This document shows positions 18,241 through 27,118 of a DNA stretch of 64,000 nucleotides, piece after piece. Under the pieces are notes generated by a model, which worked only from the letters and a program-made list of their open reading frames with translations, was not told where the DNA came from and made no database searches. The translations under genes were made by a program, and so were the position numbers. Position 1 is the stretch's first letter. Each line of letters opens with the position of its first letter. Source of the stretch: Winogradskyella flava. Lineage in GTDB: Bacteria; Bacteroidota; Bacteroidia; Flavobacteriales; Flavobacteriaceae. Where the stretch lies: NCBI RefSeq assembly GCF_014243395.1, contig NZ_JACLCP010000003.1:186001-250000 (forward strand), given 5' to 3'.

Positions 18241-18601
18241 ATTCAACAAAATTTCTTTTCTTTAAAAGTTTAACATGAGTGCCAAATATGTGGCTGTGCT
18301 TAACTTTGACCAGAGTTTCATATTTACGCCTTTTTGTATCCATAACAATGATTTTTCTTATGAATAATTCTTCTTGCGCAATAGCATTTTGACTGTGAGT
18401 TTTTCCTTGATAATCGCCTTTAATAGGTAAGTCAATTTTACAAACTTCAAAACCTTTTTTTTCAAAAAATTTACATACATAATAATAAAGCGCATCACTT
18501 TTACACAATTTCCATTTTATATTACTCTTTTCTAATTTGAAAAAGTAAATTCCGACTAAAATAAATATTGAAGCAATAATTATGTATTCAATATTTTCCA
18601 T
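18239..18601 (-). CDS. Small single-pass membrane protein, unknown function
   Basis: About 120 residues from the ATG at 18601; a TTG three codons upstream is the alternative. Residues about 5-22 form one transmembrane helix (IIIASIFILVGIYFF). The remainder is basic and cytoplasmic or periplasmic, with DALYYYVCKFFEKKGFEVCKIDLP and a C-terminal VKVKHSHIFGTHVKLLKKRNF. I do not recognise a family. It is enclosed by two almost identical terminator hairpins, and the upstream hairpin ends only about 12 bases before the start codon, leaving no room for a normal promoter. Expression may depend on read-through from the amidohydrolase gene. Confidence 0.6.
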   Translation of the reverse strand: MENIEYIIIASIFILVGIYFFKLEKSNIKWKLCKSDALYYYVCKFFEKKGFEVCKIDLPIKGDYQGKTHSQNAIAQEELFIRKIIVMDTKRRKYETLVKVKHSHIFGTHVKLLKKRNFVE

Positions 18602-18613
18602 AACATACAAATT

Positions 18614-18644
18614 AAAAAAAGCGAGCCATGCAGCTCGCTTTTTT
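18614..18644 (-). terminator. Terminator of the amidohydrolase operon (copy 2 of the twin hairpin)
   Basis: A stem GCGAGC/GCTCGC with a CATGCA loop, flanked by A and T tracts. It lies directly after the stop of the amidohydrolase gene at 18646. Its stem matches the hairpin at 18211..18240 in six of seven pairs. Confidence 0.88.
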
Positions 18645-18645
18645 A

Positions 18646-19959
18646 TTAATCTTGTTGATTGCTATACTTCTCAGAATACCGCTTCCAAAGTTCGGTTTGA
18701 TGAGTTTCTAAACTCAAATCCCTGCCATCAATAAACGCTTTTGATACAAGGTTCGTGCGCATATCCAAGGCGTCCCCTTCACTAATAAAGAGTGTAGCAC
18801 TTTTACCAACTTCCAAAGTGCCATACATAGTATCAATACCCATGATTTTTGCAGCATTTTGGGTAATCAGTTGCAAAGCTTGTGCTTTGGTTAAGCCATA
18901 AGCTACTGTAGTACCGGCATAAAAAGGTAGGTTACGTGAATTCATACGTTCCATTTGTCCACTTGGTTCTAGAGATACTAAAACGCCTGCATCTACTAAT
19001 GCCTTGGCCTGCTTAAAGGTGTAATCGTAATCATGATCTTCTAATTCTGGTCTTGTATGTACACGCTGTAACATTACGGATACGTTGTTTTGCTTTAGGA
19101 AGTTCGCCACCTTACTAGCCTGGTAACCACCAACTATAGTAATATTAGAAATACCTTGGGATTTGGCAAAGTTTACGGCATCGGTAATGCCTTTTTCATC
19201 ATCAGCATTAATGAAAATACGCTTTGATCCATCAAACAAACCAGACATGGCTTCATAAGGTAAATGGTGTTCATTTTTGTCGCCTTTATTGTGGCTCTTA
19301 GCATTATTAAAATAGTCCGTTAATTCTTTGACTTGTTTTGCATAGTTTTTATTCGGCTTTAATCCTGGGTCTTCTCCAAGCCACCAACGTCCTCTACTAA
19401 AGCTGCTAGGCCAATTGATATGCATACCATTGTCTGTTTTTATGACTGCATCTTCCCAGTTCCAAGCATCGTACTGCACCACGGAAGATGTTCCAGAAAT
19501 ACGCCCACCTCTTGGTACAACCTGACCAAGTAATACACCATTGGGGCGCATAGATTCTACCACTTTGGATTCGGCATTATAGGCGATGATACTTCTAATA
19601 TGTGGATTAAAAGTTCCCATTTCAGAAAGGTCGCTAGATGCTTTTACGGCATCCACCTCGACTAAACCTAATGTTCCATTAGAAACAATAAAACCGGGGT
19701 AGACATGCTTTCCTTTGGCATCTATAATGTCCATAGCTTCTCTAGTAATTGAAGTAGAGGCTTCTGGTCCAATACTCTTAATTTTACCGTCACCAAAAAC
19801 GACAATGCCGTTTTCAATAACATTGCCATTACCTAAATGCAAAGTTGCGCCAACAATGGCGACATCTTTGGTTTGTTTGGTTGCAGGTGTTTGCTGTGCA
19901 ATACATAACGAGACGCACAACATAACCAATATGATATTTATTTTATTTAATGCTTTCAT
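18646..19959 (-). CDS. Amidohydrolase family protein, secreted, lacking the HxH metal motif
   Basis: 437 residues with a signal peptide (MKALNKINIILVMLCVSLCIAQ). The composite beta domain (VAIVGATLHLGNGNVIENGIVVFGDGKIKSIG) and the C-terminal ALQLITQNAAKIMGIDTMYGTLEVGKSATLFI block are those of metal-dependent amidohydrolases, next to imidazolonepropionase. After the usual GKHVYPGFI, where active members have D-x-H-x-H, this protein reads VSNGTLGLVEVDA, so the first two metal ligands are missing. It lies 11 bases downstream of the larger amidohydrolase gene, and probably works with it as a non-catalytic or altered partner. Confidence 0.82.
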   Translation of the reverse strand: MKALNKINIILVMLCVSLCIAQQTPATKQTKDVAIVGATLHLGNGNVIENGIVVFGDGKIKSIGPEASTSITREAMDIIDAKGKHVYPGFIVSNGTLGLVEVDAVKASSDLSEMGTFNPHIRSIIAYNAESKVVESMRPNGVLLGQVVPRGGRISGTSSVVQYDAWNWEDAVIKTDNGMHINWPSSFSRGRWWLGEDPGLKPNKNYAKQVKELTDYFNNAKSHNKGDKNEHHLPYEAMSGLFDGSKRIFINADDEKGITDAVNFAKSQGISNITIVGGYQASKVANFLKQNNVSVMLQRVHTRPELEDHDYDYTFKQAKALVDAGVLVSLEPSGQMERMNSRNLPFYAGTTVAYGLTKAQALQLITQNAAKIMGIDTMYGTLEVGKSATLFISEGDALDMRTNLVSKAFIDGRDLSLETHQTELWKRYSEKYSNQQD

Positions 19960-19970
19960 GTTTAAGTTTT

Positions 19971-22943
19971 TTAGTTGTGTTTATCCATTGAGTCGCAATG
20001 CAACAATTCTTTTTCTTTCTTCTTTACAGGCTGCGTTTTTAAACCTTTATTCTTGTCTTGAAGCATTAGGTTTATCAATTCACTTTTCTCCTTTTTAATG
20101 GCTTCACGCATTTGTTTGTCGCGCTCTATATCAAAATAAGTCACACCTTCTATAATTGTTTTTTCAGCTTTAGCGTAAACCGAGAGCGGATGGTCAGACC
20201 ATAAAACGACATCGGCATCTTTTCCAACTTTAAGACTACCAACACGGTCATCTAAATGTAAAAGTTTTGCTGGATTTAGTGTAACGAACTTTAGTGCGTC
20301 TTCTTCACTAATACCTCCATATTTCACTGATTTTGCAGCTTCTTGGTTTAGACGACGCGACATTTCAGCATCATCACTATTAATGGCAGTGACGACGCCT
20401 GCGTTGTGCATGATTGCTGCGTTATAAGGAATAGCGTCGTTGACCTCATATTTGTAAGCCCACCAATCGCTAAATGTTGAGCCACCTACGCCATGATCTT
20501 TCATTTTGTCTGCAACTTTATAACCTTCAAGAATATGTGTGAATGTATTAATATTAAAGTCGAATTGTTCGGCAACTTTCATCAACATATTTATTTCACT
20601 TTGCACATAAGAGTGACATGAGATAAAACGTTCTTTGTTTAGTATTTCTGCCAAGACTTCCATTTCGGCATCCTTTCGGTAAGGCTTTCCACTTTTCTTA
20701 GCCTTATCATAGGCCTTAGCTCTTGTGAAATAGTCCACAAATACTTGCTCAACACCCATACGGGATTGAGGAAAACGTTCGTTTCGGCTAGATCGGGATT
20801 GTTTAACGTTTTCACCCAAGGCGAATTTGATAAACTTAGGCGAATTGTCATAAACCAAATCTTTGGAGGCCTCGCCCCATTTTAGTTTAATGATTGCAGA
20901 GCGGCCACCAATTGGGTTTGCCGAACCATGTAAAATCTGAATAGAGGTTACACCTCCTGCTAAATTTCGATACAGATCAATATCCTCATCGTCCAAAACG
21001 TCTTCAATGGTTACTTCTGCTGATGAATTCTGACCACCTTCGTTAATCGAAGCGGCTCCAATATGTGAGTGCTCATCAATAATACCTGCTGTAATGTGTT
21101 TTCCTGAGGCATCAATAATTTTAGCACTTTTATCAGACAAGTCTTTTCCTATTTTAGAAATTTTACCATTCTTGATTAATATATCCGTGTTTTCTAAAAC
21201 ACCATCTTTTTCGTTGGTCCAAATGGTTGCATTTTTAAATAATAAGGTTTCAGATTTTGGCTTCTCTTTAAAACCATAAGCCAAATTAGGGTAGGTAATA
21301 GGGCTTAAGTATGCGTCTTTGGATTTGTCATCCATTTTCTTTTTGTCCTTATCTTTTTCAGTATCTTCTTTTTTAACCTTATTGGCATAAAAAGAAAGTT
21401 CATTACCACCAGGCATTATAGCTTTACCATTTAAACTATTGCCACTTGCAGAATTCGCAGCGACTCTAATAAATTCCTTTTTAGTACTATCTGCAGTTTT
21501 ATATGTAAAGTTTACCCAATCGTTAGCATAATTAATTTTTGTACCTAAGCTTTTATCGCCACTTTCTAGTGTTGCTTTCGGTTTGCTCGTACTTCCTGAA
21601 ATGGACAGCTTATAATCATTACCCGCTAATTTAAAATTATAATCACCATCGATATCCTTGACGTTCATGTTTTCAATAACATGCGGATTACCTTGTACCC
21701 AATTTTCAAAAAGCTTTGTTTTCTTATCAAAAATATCACCAGATGTGATTAGGAAATTTGCGTAGCTTCCAGATTTTAATGTCCCTAATTCATTAGACTT
21801 TCCTAATAATTTTGCAGGAACTGTGGTTAATGCTTCAAGAGCCTTTTGTTTTGAAAGTCCACTTTCAATGGCTTTCATAAGATTGGACTTAAAGGATTTC
21901 TTCGACTTTAAGTCGTGAGTCGTTAGCGCAAACTGAATACCGTTTTCTGCCAATAGTCTCGGATTATGAGGTCCTTGGTTCCAAGCACGCATATCACTTA
22001 ATGACAATGTTGACGCTAAAAATGCATTATCCACGTCATAAGCTAACTTAAAATTGATTGGTAGAATCACTGTGGCATTCGTAGCTTTAACCTCACTAAT
22101 ACGCTCATATTCATCGCCGCCACCTACGATAGTATATTGAATGTTATAAGCATCACCTACCTTATCTGCTCTCATGAGGTTGGCTCTACTTCCAGCTTCA
22201 AAAATCTGTAGTAAGTTTTTGTTACCATTTAGAGCCTCTATGGATAAATCTTTAGTGTCTACATTTCCATCTGCATACCATTTGGCATCCTCGTACATTT
22301 GTCGAAGTAATGCCATACTGCCCATAATTGATGATGGGTAGGCTTGTCGAGATTTTACACTTTTACTAAAAGACAGATGTTGTGTAGTTTCTCCATCAAC
22401 AACGCGTAACGAATTATCTGCATCGTTATTGAGTGCAATAAGTGCTCCTGTACCTCTTACAACACCATCTGGCATATGCGTGTTTACAACGCCAAAACCA
22501 AGTTTATGTAATTCTGAAGCTGTTTTGTTATCGTACTTAAAACTCGCCATAACGTCTTGTTCTGGCATAATATGGTCGTTCCAATAGAAACCAGTTCTGC
22601 TAGCACCATATCTTGGACCATTACCACCGCGTTCCGGTTTTTTAACACCAAAGGTTGTATACAGGTCAATAAACGATGGATAGATGCTCTTTCCTGAGAG
22701 GTCAACCGAAGTTGTGTTTTTAGGAATATCTACGGATGTCCCTACAGCAACAACTTTTCCTTTTTGAATGAGAAGTGTTCCATTTTCTATAACTTCTGTT
22801 GGAGACACATGGATCGTGGCATTGGTAAATGCCGTGTAATTAGAATTATTTGCTTTAACTCCGGTATTACTAGGAAAGTAATCTTGGGCAAATAATGAAA
22901 AACTGCACATGAAAATGAGCAGTAGCTGAAAACGTTTAATCAT
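19971..22943 (-). CDS. Tandem amidohydrolase (degenerate N-terminal plus intact C-terminal domain), secreted
   Basis: 990 residues with a signal peptide (MIKRFQLLLIFMCSFSLFAQ). The N-terminal half (about 30-440) has an amidohydrolase beta domain and the end motif KALEALTTVPAKLLGKSNELGTLKSGSYANFL, but reads SFIDLYTTFG in place of D-x-H-x-H. A linker of about 100 residues (rich in lysine around 535-560) follows. The C-terminal half (about 575-960) is a full domain: TAGIIDEHSHIG supplies HxH, and FISCHSY, FTHILEG and AINSDDAEMSRR supply further ligands. The substrate is probably a cyclic amide or peptide in the periplasm. Operon with the gene at 18646..19959. Confidence 0.88.
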   Translation of the reverse strand: MIKRFQLLLIFMCSFSLFAQDYFPSNTGVKANNSNYTAFTNATIHVSPTEVIENGTLLIQKGKVVAVGTSVDIPKNTTSVDLSGKSIYPSFIDLYTTFGVKKPERGGNGPRYGASRTGFYWNDHIMPEQDVMASFKYDNKTASELHKLGFGVVNTHMPDGVVRGTGALIALNNDADNSLRVVDGETTQHLSFSKSVKSRQAYPSSIMGSMALLRQMYEDAKWYADGNVDTKDLSIEALNGNKNLLQIFEAGSRANLMRADKVGDAYNIQYTIVGGGDEYERISEVKATNATVILPINFKLAYDVDNAFLASTLSLSDMRAWNQGPHNPRLLAENGIQFALTTHDLKSKKSFKSNLMKAIESGLSKQKALEALTTVPAKLLGKSNELGTLKSGSYANFLITSGDIFDKKTKLFENWVQGNPHVIENMNVKDIDGDYNFKLAGNDYKLSISGSTSKPKATLESGDKSLGTKINYANDWVNFTYKTADSTKKEFIRVAANSASGNSLNGKAIMPGGNELSFYANKVKKEDTEKDKDKKKMDDKSKDAYLSPITYPNLAYGFKEKPKSETLLFKNATIWTNEKDGVLENTDILIKNGKISKIGKDLSDKSAKIIDASGKHITAGIIDEHSHIGAASINEGGQNSSAEVTIEDVLDDEDIDLYRNLAGGVTSIQILHGSANPIGGRSAIIKLKWGEASKDLVYDNSPKFIKFALGENVKQSRSSRNERFPQSRMGVEQVFVDYFTRAKAYDKAKKSGKPYRKDAEMEVLAEILNKERFISCHSYVQSEINMLMKVAEQFDFNINTFTHILEGYKVADKMKDHGVGGSTFSDWWAYKYEVNDAIPYNAAIMHNAGVVTAINSDDAEMSRRLNQEAAKSVKYGGISEEDALKFVTLNPAKLLHLDDRVGSLKVGKDADVVLWSDHPLSVYAKAEKTIIEGVTYFDIERDKQMREAIKKEKSELINLMLQDKNKGLKTQPVKKKEKELLHCDSMDKHN

Positions 22944-23021
22944 ATTTTTGGTTAGTTAAATTTGAATTCTAAATATAAGGATTAAAGCCTAAACGTATAA
23001 AGGATTGAATGTTTTTAACTT

Positions 23022-24089
23022 TTACAAAGCTTTGTGGCCATAGTAGTTGACCAGCAGCGCCACAACATAGCTATAGCTCTTCATTCCAGCGGATTGATTA
23101 TTAGCTTTAAGGAAGTTGTCAAATGTCTTTTCAAAAACTGGTTCTATTGGGGTTTCGTAAGATTTCCAGAACGATTGAACCTCTTGGTAATTCTTTAAAA
23201 TTCCCTTATTCACAGTTTCGAGAATGGTAGGGTAGGCTTCAGCATCTCTTTTGTAAATTTCGACAAGACAATAGCGCAGGGCAAATGTATAACCTGAATA
23301 TTTGAAATAAATGTCATCATTATTGATAGCTGCTAAACTTCCTATGAAATTCGCTTCGTTCTCAGCAGCATAACCCAATTGATGGGCGGCTTCGTGACAA
23401 GCCGTAGTTGGAAATTTGTAGGTTGGAATTAATCCGTTTACCTGCCCTTCGTTTGTAAAAGGGTTGAGGTAACCTGAAAAGCCCATATATGTCAAAGCGG
23501 TACTGTAGATTGATTTTTTGATACTTTTTGGTTGATAATCTAGGTGAGGATATTTCCCTGAAAGTTTAGCATAACCATTTTGGATTTTATCAAAAACCTC
23601 ACTTTTGGTAAAAGGCATATCAACTTTTGTAGAGTCGTTCAGTGCAATTTGATCATGAATGCTGTTTGACTTTTCTATAAGTCGCTTTGTAAAATCCAAT
23701 AGTTGTTCGGTAGTATATTCTGCTTCAACGTTTAAGGATTTTGATAGCGGTTGTCTGTAATAATTATAAGCCCAAAGCATATGAAATGCAAAATAAGCCA
23801 ATGACACCACAGCTCCAATATCCAATATCCAATTGAAAGTGTCCTTTATAATACGTTTTCTGTTCAATATTAACCATCGAATTAGATATACACTCGCCAA
23901 AGTATAGAACAGGTCTCCTATAGAAAAGGGTATCCAGCCAAAGGCATAATGCATTAACTTGGAAATGAAAACATATAGACCATTACTGTAAAATTTTTCA
24001 ACAAATTGTGGGAAATGCTTTAGAACTTGAATGATAAGAACCTGAACAATCAGAAAGAGTGTAATGATGAGTTTTTTATTCTTCGGCAT
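23022..24089 (-). CDS. DUF3810 domain membrane protein with HExxH-like site
   Basis: 355 residues. Three N-terminal transmembrane helices (about 7-25, 45-70, 88-110) precede a domain with CHEAAHQLGYAAENEANFIGSLA (about 232-254). The HEAAH pentapeptide followed by a glutamate 9-11 residues on is the pattern of gluzincin-type metalloproteases, which is the basis for suspecting proteolysis in DUF3810; no activity has been shown that I know of. Transcribed alone. Confidence 0.85.
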   Translation of the reverse strand: MPKNKKLIITLFLIVQVLIIQVLKHFPQFVEKFYSNGLYVFISKLMHYAFGWIPFSIGDLFYTLASVYLIRWLILNRKRIIKDTFNWILDIGAVVSLAYFAFHMLWAYNYYRQPLSKSLNVEAEYTTEQLLDFTKRLIEKSNSIHDQIALNDSTKVDMPFTKSEVFDKIQNGYAKLSGKYPHLDYQPKSIKKSIYSTALTYMGFSGYLNPFTNEGQVNGLIPTYKFPTTACHEAAHQLGYAAENEANFIGSLAAINNDDIYFKYSGYTFALRYCLVEIYKRDAEAYPTILETVNKGILKNYQEVQSFWKSYETPIEPVFEKTFDNFLKANNQSAGMKSYSYVVALLVNYYGHKAL

Positions 24090-24144
24090 AAATCAAAAAT
24101 AGGAAAAACTTGTAATTAAATAGAGTTTGGATCACTTTGCTTAT

Positions 24145-24194
24145 AGATTCTGAAACATACTTCGACAAGGTCAGTGTAAAAGTTTAGAATGACA
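24145..24194. repeat. Short copy of the TCTGAAACA...CTTCGACAAG intergenic repeat
   Basis: Contains AGATTCTGAAACATACTTCG and AGTGTAAAAGTTTAGAATGAC, matching parts of the repeats at 18115..18201 and 25757..25849. Confidence 0.55.
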
Positions 24195-24216
24195 AGGATA
24201 AAGGGAAGCTATTTCG

Positions 24217-24274
24217 TAATTTTGCATACTGATTAAAATCAAATACTAATCTAAAAGATACCCACTTTCGTGGG
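24217..24274 (+). promoter_or_regulatory. Candidate pepD promoter and leader hairpin
   Basis: TAATTTTG at 24217..24224 fits the -7 consensus TAnnTTTG, without a clear -33 TTG. A small hairpin (CCCAC/GTGGG, loop TTTC) at 24261..24274 lies in the leader, 8 bases before the pepD start codon. Confidence 0.35.
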
Positions 24275-24282
24275 CAATTATT

Positions 24283-25746
24283 ATGAGTCAAGATATAAGA
24301 AGCCTAGAGCCCAAAGCCCTTTGGAATAAATTTGCAGATTTAAATGCTGTGCCACGACCTTCAAAAAAAGAAGAACGTGTTATACAATTCATGAAAGATT
24401 TTGGTCATAACCTAGGTTTGGAAACCATTGAAGATGAGGTTGGTAATGTTATCATTAGAAAGCCTGCAACCAAAGGAATGGAAGGCAGAAAACCCATCGT
24501 TATGCAGTCACACTTAGACATGGTACATCAAAAAAATAATGATACTGACTTCGACTTTGATACCCAAGGTATTGAGATGTATATAGAAGGCGATTGGGTA
24601 AAAGCCAAAGGAACTACGCTTGGAGCCGATAATGGTTTAGGTGTTGCGACGATTATGGCCATCTTAGAGAGCGACACTATAGTACATCCAGATTTAGAAG
24701 CCCTTTTTACTATAGATGAAGAGACTGGTATGACCGGTGCTATGGGTTTAAAAGGTGGCTTATTAAAAGGGGATATATTGTTGAATCTTGACACTGAAGA
24801 AGACGATGAGATTGGTGTAGGTTGCGCTGGTGGCATTGATATTACGGCGACAGGGACTTATAGTGAAGAGCGTGTGACAAAAGACGATCACAAGGCTTAT
24901 AAAATTGAAGTGAAAGGTCTGCAGGGCGGACATTCAGGAATGCAAATTCATGAGGGATTAGGCAACGCCAATAAAATCATGAATCGTTTGTTATATGCTG
25001 TTGTTGAGGATGTGAAAATCGCTGAAATTGATGGTGGAAGTCTACGAAATGCTATTCCAAGAGAGAGTGTTGCCATTGTAGCATTTGAAGCAGATAAAGA
25101 AGATATACTTAAAAGCTTATTAAAGGTACTATCTGAAACCATTAAGAAAGAATTGAAAACCATGGAGCCTGACTTGCAAATCGTTATTTCAGAATGCGAT
25201 GTGCTAGAACAGGCGATGCCATTTGGCGCCCAAGAGCAATTAGTAAATGCCGTATATGCGGCACATAATGGTGTATATCGTATGAGTGCAGATATACCTG
25301 AACTCGTGGAAACGTCTAATAATATAGCGCGAGTTATTGTTAAGGATGGCCACTTAAAAGTTGGATGCCTTACACGCTCTTCTGTGGAGTCTTCTAAAAT
25401 GGACTTGGCGAATGCCTTACGCGCTACTTTTGAATTGGCTGGTTGTGATGTCGAATTTTCGGGTGAGTATCCTGGTTGGCAGCCCAATATGGGTTCTGAT
25501 ATTTTGAAAGTGATGGTGCCAATTTATGAGCGTTTAAACAACGGCGAAAAACCTCATGTAGCAGCTTGCCATGCAGGATTAGAATGTGGTATTCTTGGAC
25601 AGAATTATCCCGATATGGATATGATTAGTTTTGGGCCAAACATTAAAGGTGCGCACTCACCAGATGAGCGTGCACAGATTTCTTCGGCACAGAAGTATTG
25701 GGCATTTGTTCTGGAGATATTGAAAGAGATTCCGAAGAAGAATTAA
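24283..25746 (+). CDS. pepD: Aminoacyl-histidine dipeptidase (M20C peptidase D)
   Basis: A 487-residue cytosolic zinc dipeptidase that cleaves dipeptides such as Xaa-His. Visible M20 ligands: HLDMVHQK (about 84-91, His and Asp), the bridging aspartate in KGTTLGADNGLGVATIMA (about 110-127), the catalytic glutamates in FTIDEETGMTGAMGL (about 144-158) and LLNLDTEEDDEIGVGCAGG (about 166-184), and the final histidine in SFGPNIKGAHSPDER (about 455-469). The lid domain lies between about 195 and 380. Length is close to E. coli PepD (485). A single-gene unit with its own terminator. Confidence 0.95.
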   Translation: MSQDIRSLEPKALWNKFADLNAVPRPSKKEERVIQFMKDFGHNLGLETIEDEVGNVIIRKPATKGMEGRKPIVMQSHLDMVHQKNNDTDFDFDTQGIEMYIEGDWVKAKGTTLGADNGLGVATIMAILESDTIVHPDLEALFTIDEETGMTGAMGLKGGLLKGDILLNLDTEEDDEIGVGCAGGIDITATGTYSEERVTKDDHKAYKIEVKGLQGGHSGMQIHEGLGNANKIMNRLLYAVVEDVKIAEIDGGSLRNAIPRESVAIVAFEADKEDILKSLLKVLSETIKKELKTMEPDLQIVISECDVLEQAMPFGAQEQLVNAVYAAHNGVYRMSADIPELVETSNNIARVIVKDGHLKVGCLTRSSVESSKMDLANALRATFELAGCDVEFSGEYPGWQPNMGSDILKVMVPIYERLNNGEKPHVAACHAGLECGILGQNYPDMDMISFGPNIKGAHSPDERAQISSAQKYWAFVLEILKEIPKKN

Positions 25747-25756
25747 TACCATATTT

Positions 25757-25849
25757 TGTCATTCTGAACGAGTTTCAGAATCTTAAATACTATTTGAATA
25801 GGTGCTGAAACACCCTCCGACAAGCTCAGTGTAAAAATTCAGCATGACA
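25757..25849. repeat. Intergenic repeat with inverted ends, TGTCATTCTGAA type
   Basis: Starts TGTCATTCTGAACG and ends with ATTCAGCATGACA, an imperfect inverted repeat of the start. The inside carries CTCCGACAAGCTCAGTGTAAAA. Members at 18115 and 24145. Confidence 0.65.
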
Positions 25850-25869
25850 TATCTGTAATAAGTGTAAAC

Positions 25870-25901
25870 AAAAAAAGACAGCAAAGTTGCTGTCTTTTTT
25901 T
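25870..25901. terminator. Bidirectional terminator between pepD and the PPIase gene
   Basis: A stem of GACAGCA with its complement around a small loop, flanked by seven A and seven T. It serves the convergent pepD (plus) and PPIase (minus) genes. Confidence 0.9.
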
Positions 25902-25918
25902 GTTTTATTAAGCGTCTA

Positions 25919-27118
25919 TTACTCTGCAATACTTGTCAATTCGATATCAAAAACCAGGTTGGTTTTTGGTGGAATCACAGGTGCTCTTCCAGCATCGCCA
26001 TAACCTAAATAATAAGGGATAAACACTCTGGCTTTGTCACCAATTTTCATGTTTAGCATGGCTTCTCTAAAACCTGCCACTAGCGTAGCACTTTCATTAT
26101 ATGGCATGCTAAAAGGTGCATAATAACCAGCCTTATCTTGCTGTTCGTCATATTTGCCATTCTTTTCTGCAACGTCTTTCCAAGTGGTCCAAAATAAGGT
26201 CCCATCTTCAAAATAACCAGCACAATCTACATTGACTTTTTGTGCAGAGGTTGGTTTAATACCATTGCTTTCGTTCGTAAAAATCATGGCCATACCAGTC
26301 GGTGAGTCAATACGGCGACCATCTAATTCCTCATTCTTTTTCAACCATTCTGCTTTTGCTTGCCTTGCCAATTCTTTTGACTTTTCATTGGCTTCTTCTC
26401 TTTCTTTCTTGAAGTTTTCTTCAACTTTCGGCATGTCTTCCGCAAACACTTTTGGTGCATCAAAGAACTTAGCATCTTTACCTTTTCTTATGATGTTCAC
26501 TTTAGTGATCACTACATCCTCAACAGGTTTATTTCTTGCAGCAACCTTAACATTAGAGATAGAATCTTGCACTTCAAGACCTTTTACCAATTCACCAAAA
26601 ACAGAATGACAACTCACACCCCTTTGGTCACAAGGCTTTAAATTTCCTTGATCATCATAGAAATTTCCTCTAGGATAAGGTGCTTCAGTAATAAAAAACT
26701 GGCTTCCGTTAGTATTGATGCCGCCACCATTGGCCATGGATAAAATTCCAGGCTTATCATGCTTTAGGTCTGCACTGTAATCTGCCGCAAATCTGTAACC
26801 AGGAGTTCCACTACCACTAGCCGTTGGATCTCCGCCTTGTATCATAAATTTATCCATAACTCTATGGAAAGTAATACTATCATAGAATGGTTTTCCTTCA
26901 TACTTTTCTTCTACCATAGGATGTTCACCTTCTGCCAAAGCTACGAAGTTGGCAACGGTTACAGGGACTTTATCATAATGCAGTTTGGCAATCATAGTAC
27001 CTTTTGTAGTTATGATTTCTGCATAGAGACCGTCTTCTAATTCAGGATAACGTGCTTGGCAAGAGGTACTTGCCAATACGAGTAATACAACTAATGCTGT
27101 AAGTGCTTTTTTAATCAT
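25919..27118 (-). CDS. Lipoprotein peptidylprolyl isomerase, cyclophilin plus FKBP-like domains
   Basis: A 399-residue lipoprotein (LVVLLVLASTSC, cysteine at 20). The N-terminal cyclophilin domain (about 33-215) has FHRVMDKFMIQGGDPTASGSGTPGYRF, LSMANGGGINTNGSQFFIT and HSVFGELVKGLEVQDSI. A charged helix (about 225-262, rich in glutamate and lysine) links it to a C-terminal FKBP-type domain (about 285-399; VDCAGYFEDGTLFWTTW, MKIGDKARVFIPYYLGYGDAG, LVFDIELTSI). Two isomerase folds in one polypeptide suggests a periplasmic folding factor. Its start overlaps the end of gldI by 8 bases. Confidence 0.92.
   Translation of the reverse strand: MIKKALTALVVLLVLASTSCQARYPELEDGLYAEIITTKGTMIAKLHYDKVPVTVANFVALAEGEHPMVEEKYEGKPFYDSITFHRVMDKFMIQGGDPTASGSGTPGYRFAADYSADLKHDKPGILSMANGGGINTNGSQFFITEAPYPRGNFYDDQGNLKPCDQRGVSCHSVFGELVKGLEVQDSISNVKVAARNKPVEDVVITKVNIIRKGKDAKFFDAPKVFAEDMPKVEENFKKEREEANEKSKELARQAKAEWLKKNEELDGRRIDSPTGMAMIFTNESNGIKPTSAQKVNVDCAGYFEDGTLFWTTWKDVAEKNGKYDEQQDKAGYYAPFSMPYNESATLVAGFREAMLNMKIGDKARVFIPYYLGYGDAGRAPVIPPKTNLVFDIELTSIAE

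Noticed and set aside
24948-25487. Minus-strand ORF of 179 residues
   Set aside because: Antisense shadow inside pepD, rich in serine and proline, with no family resemblance.
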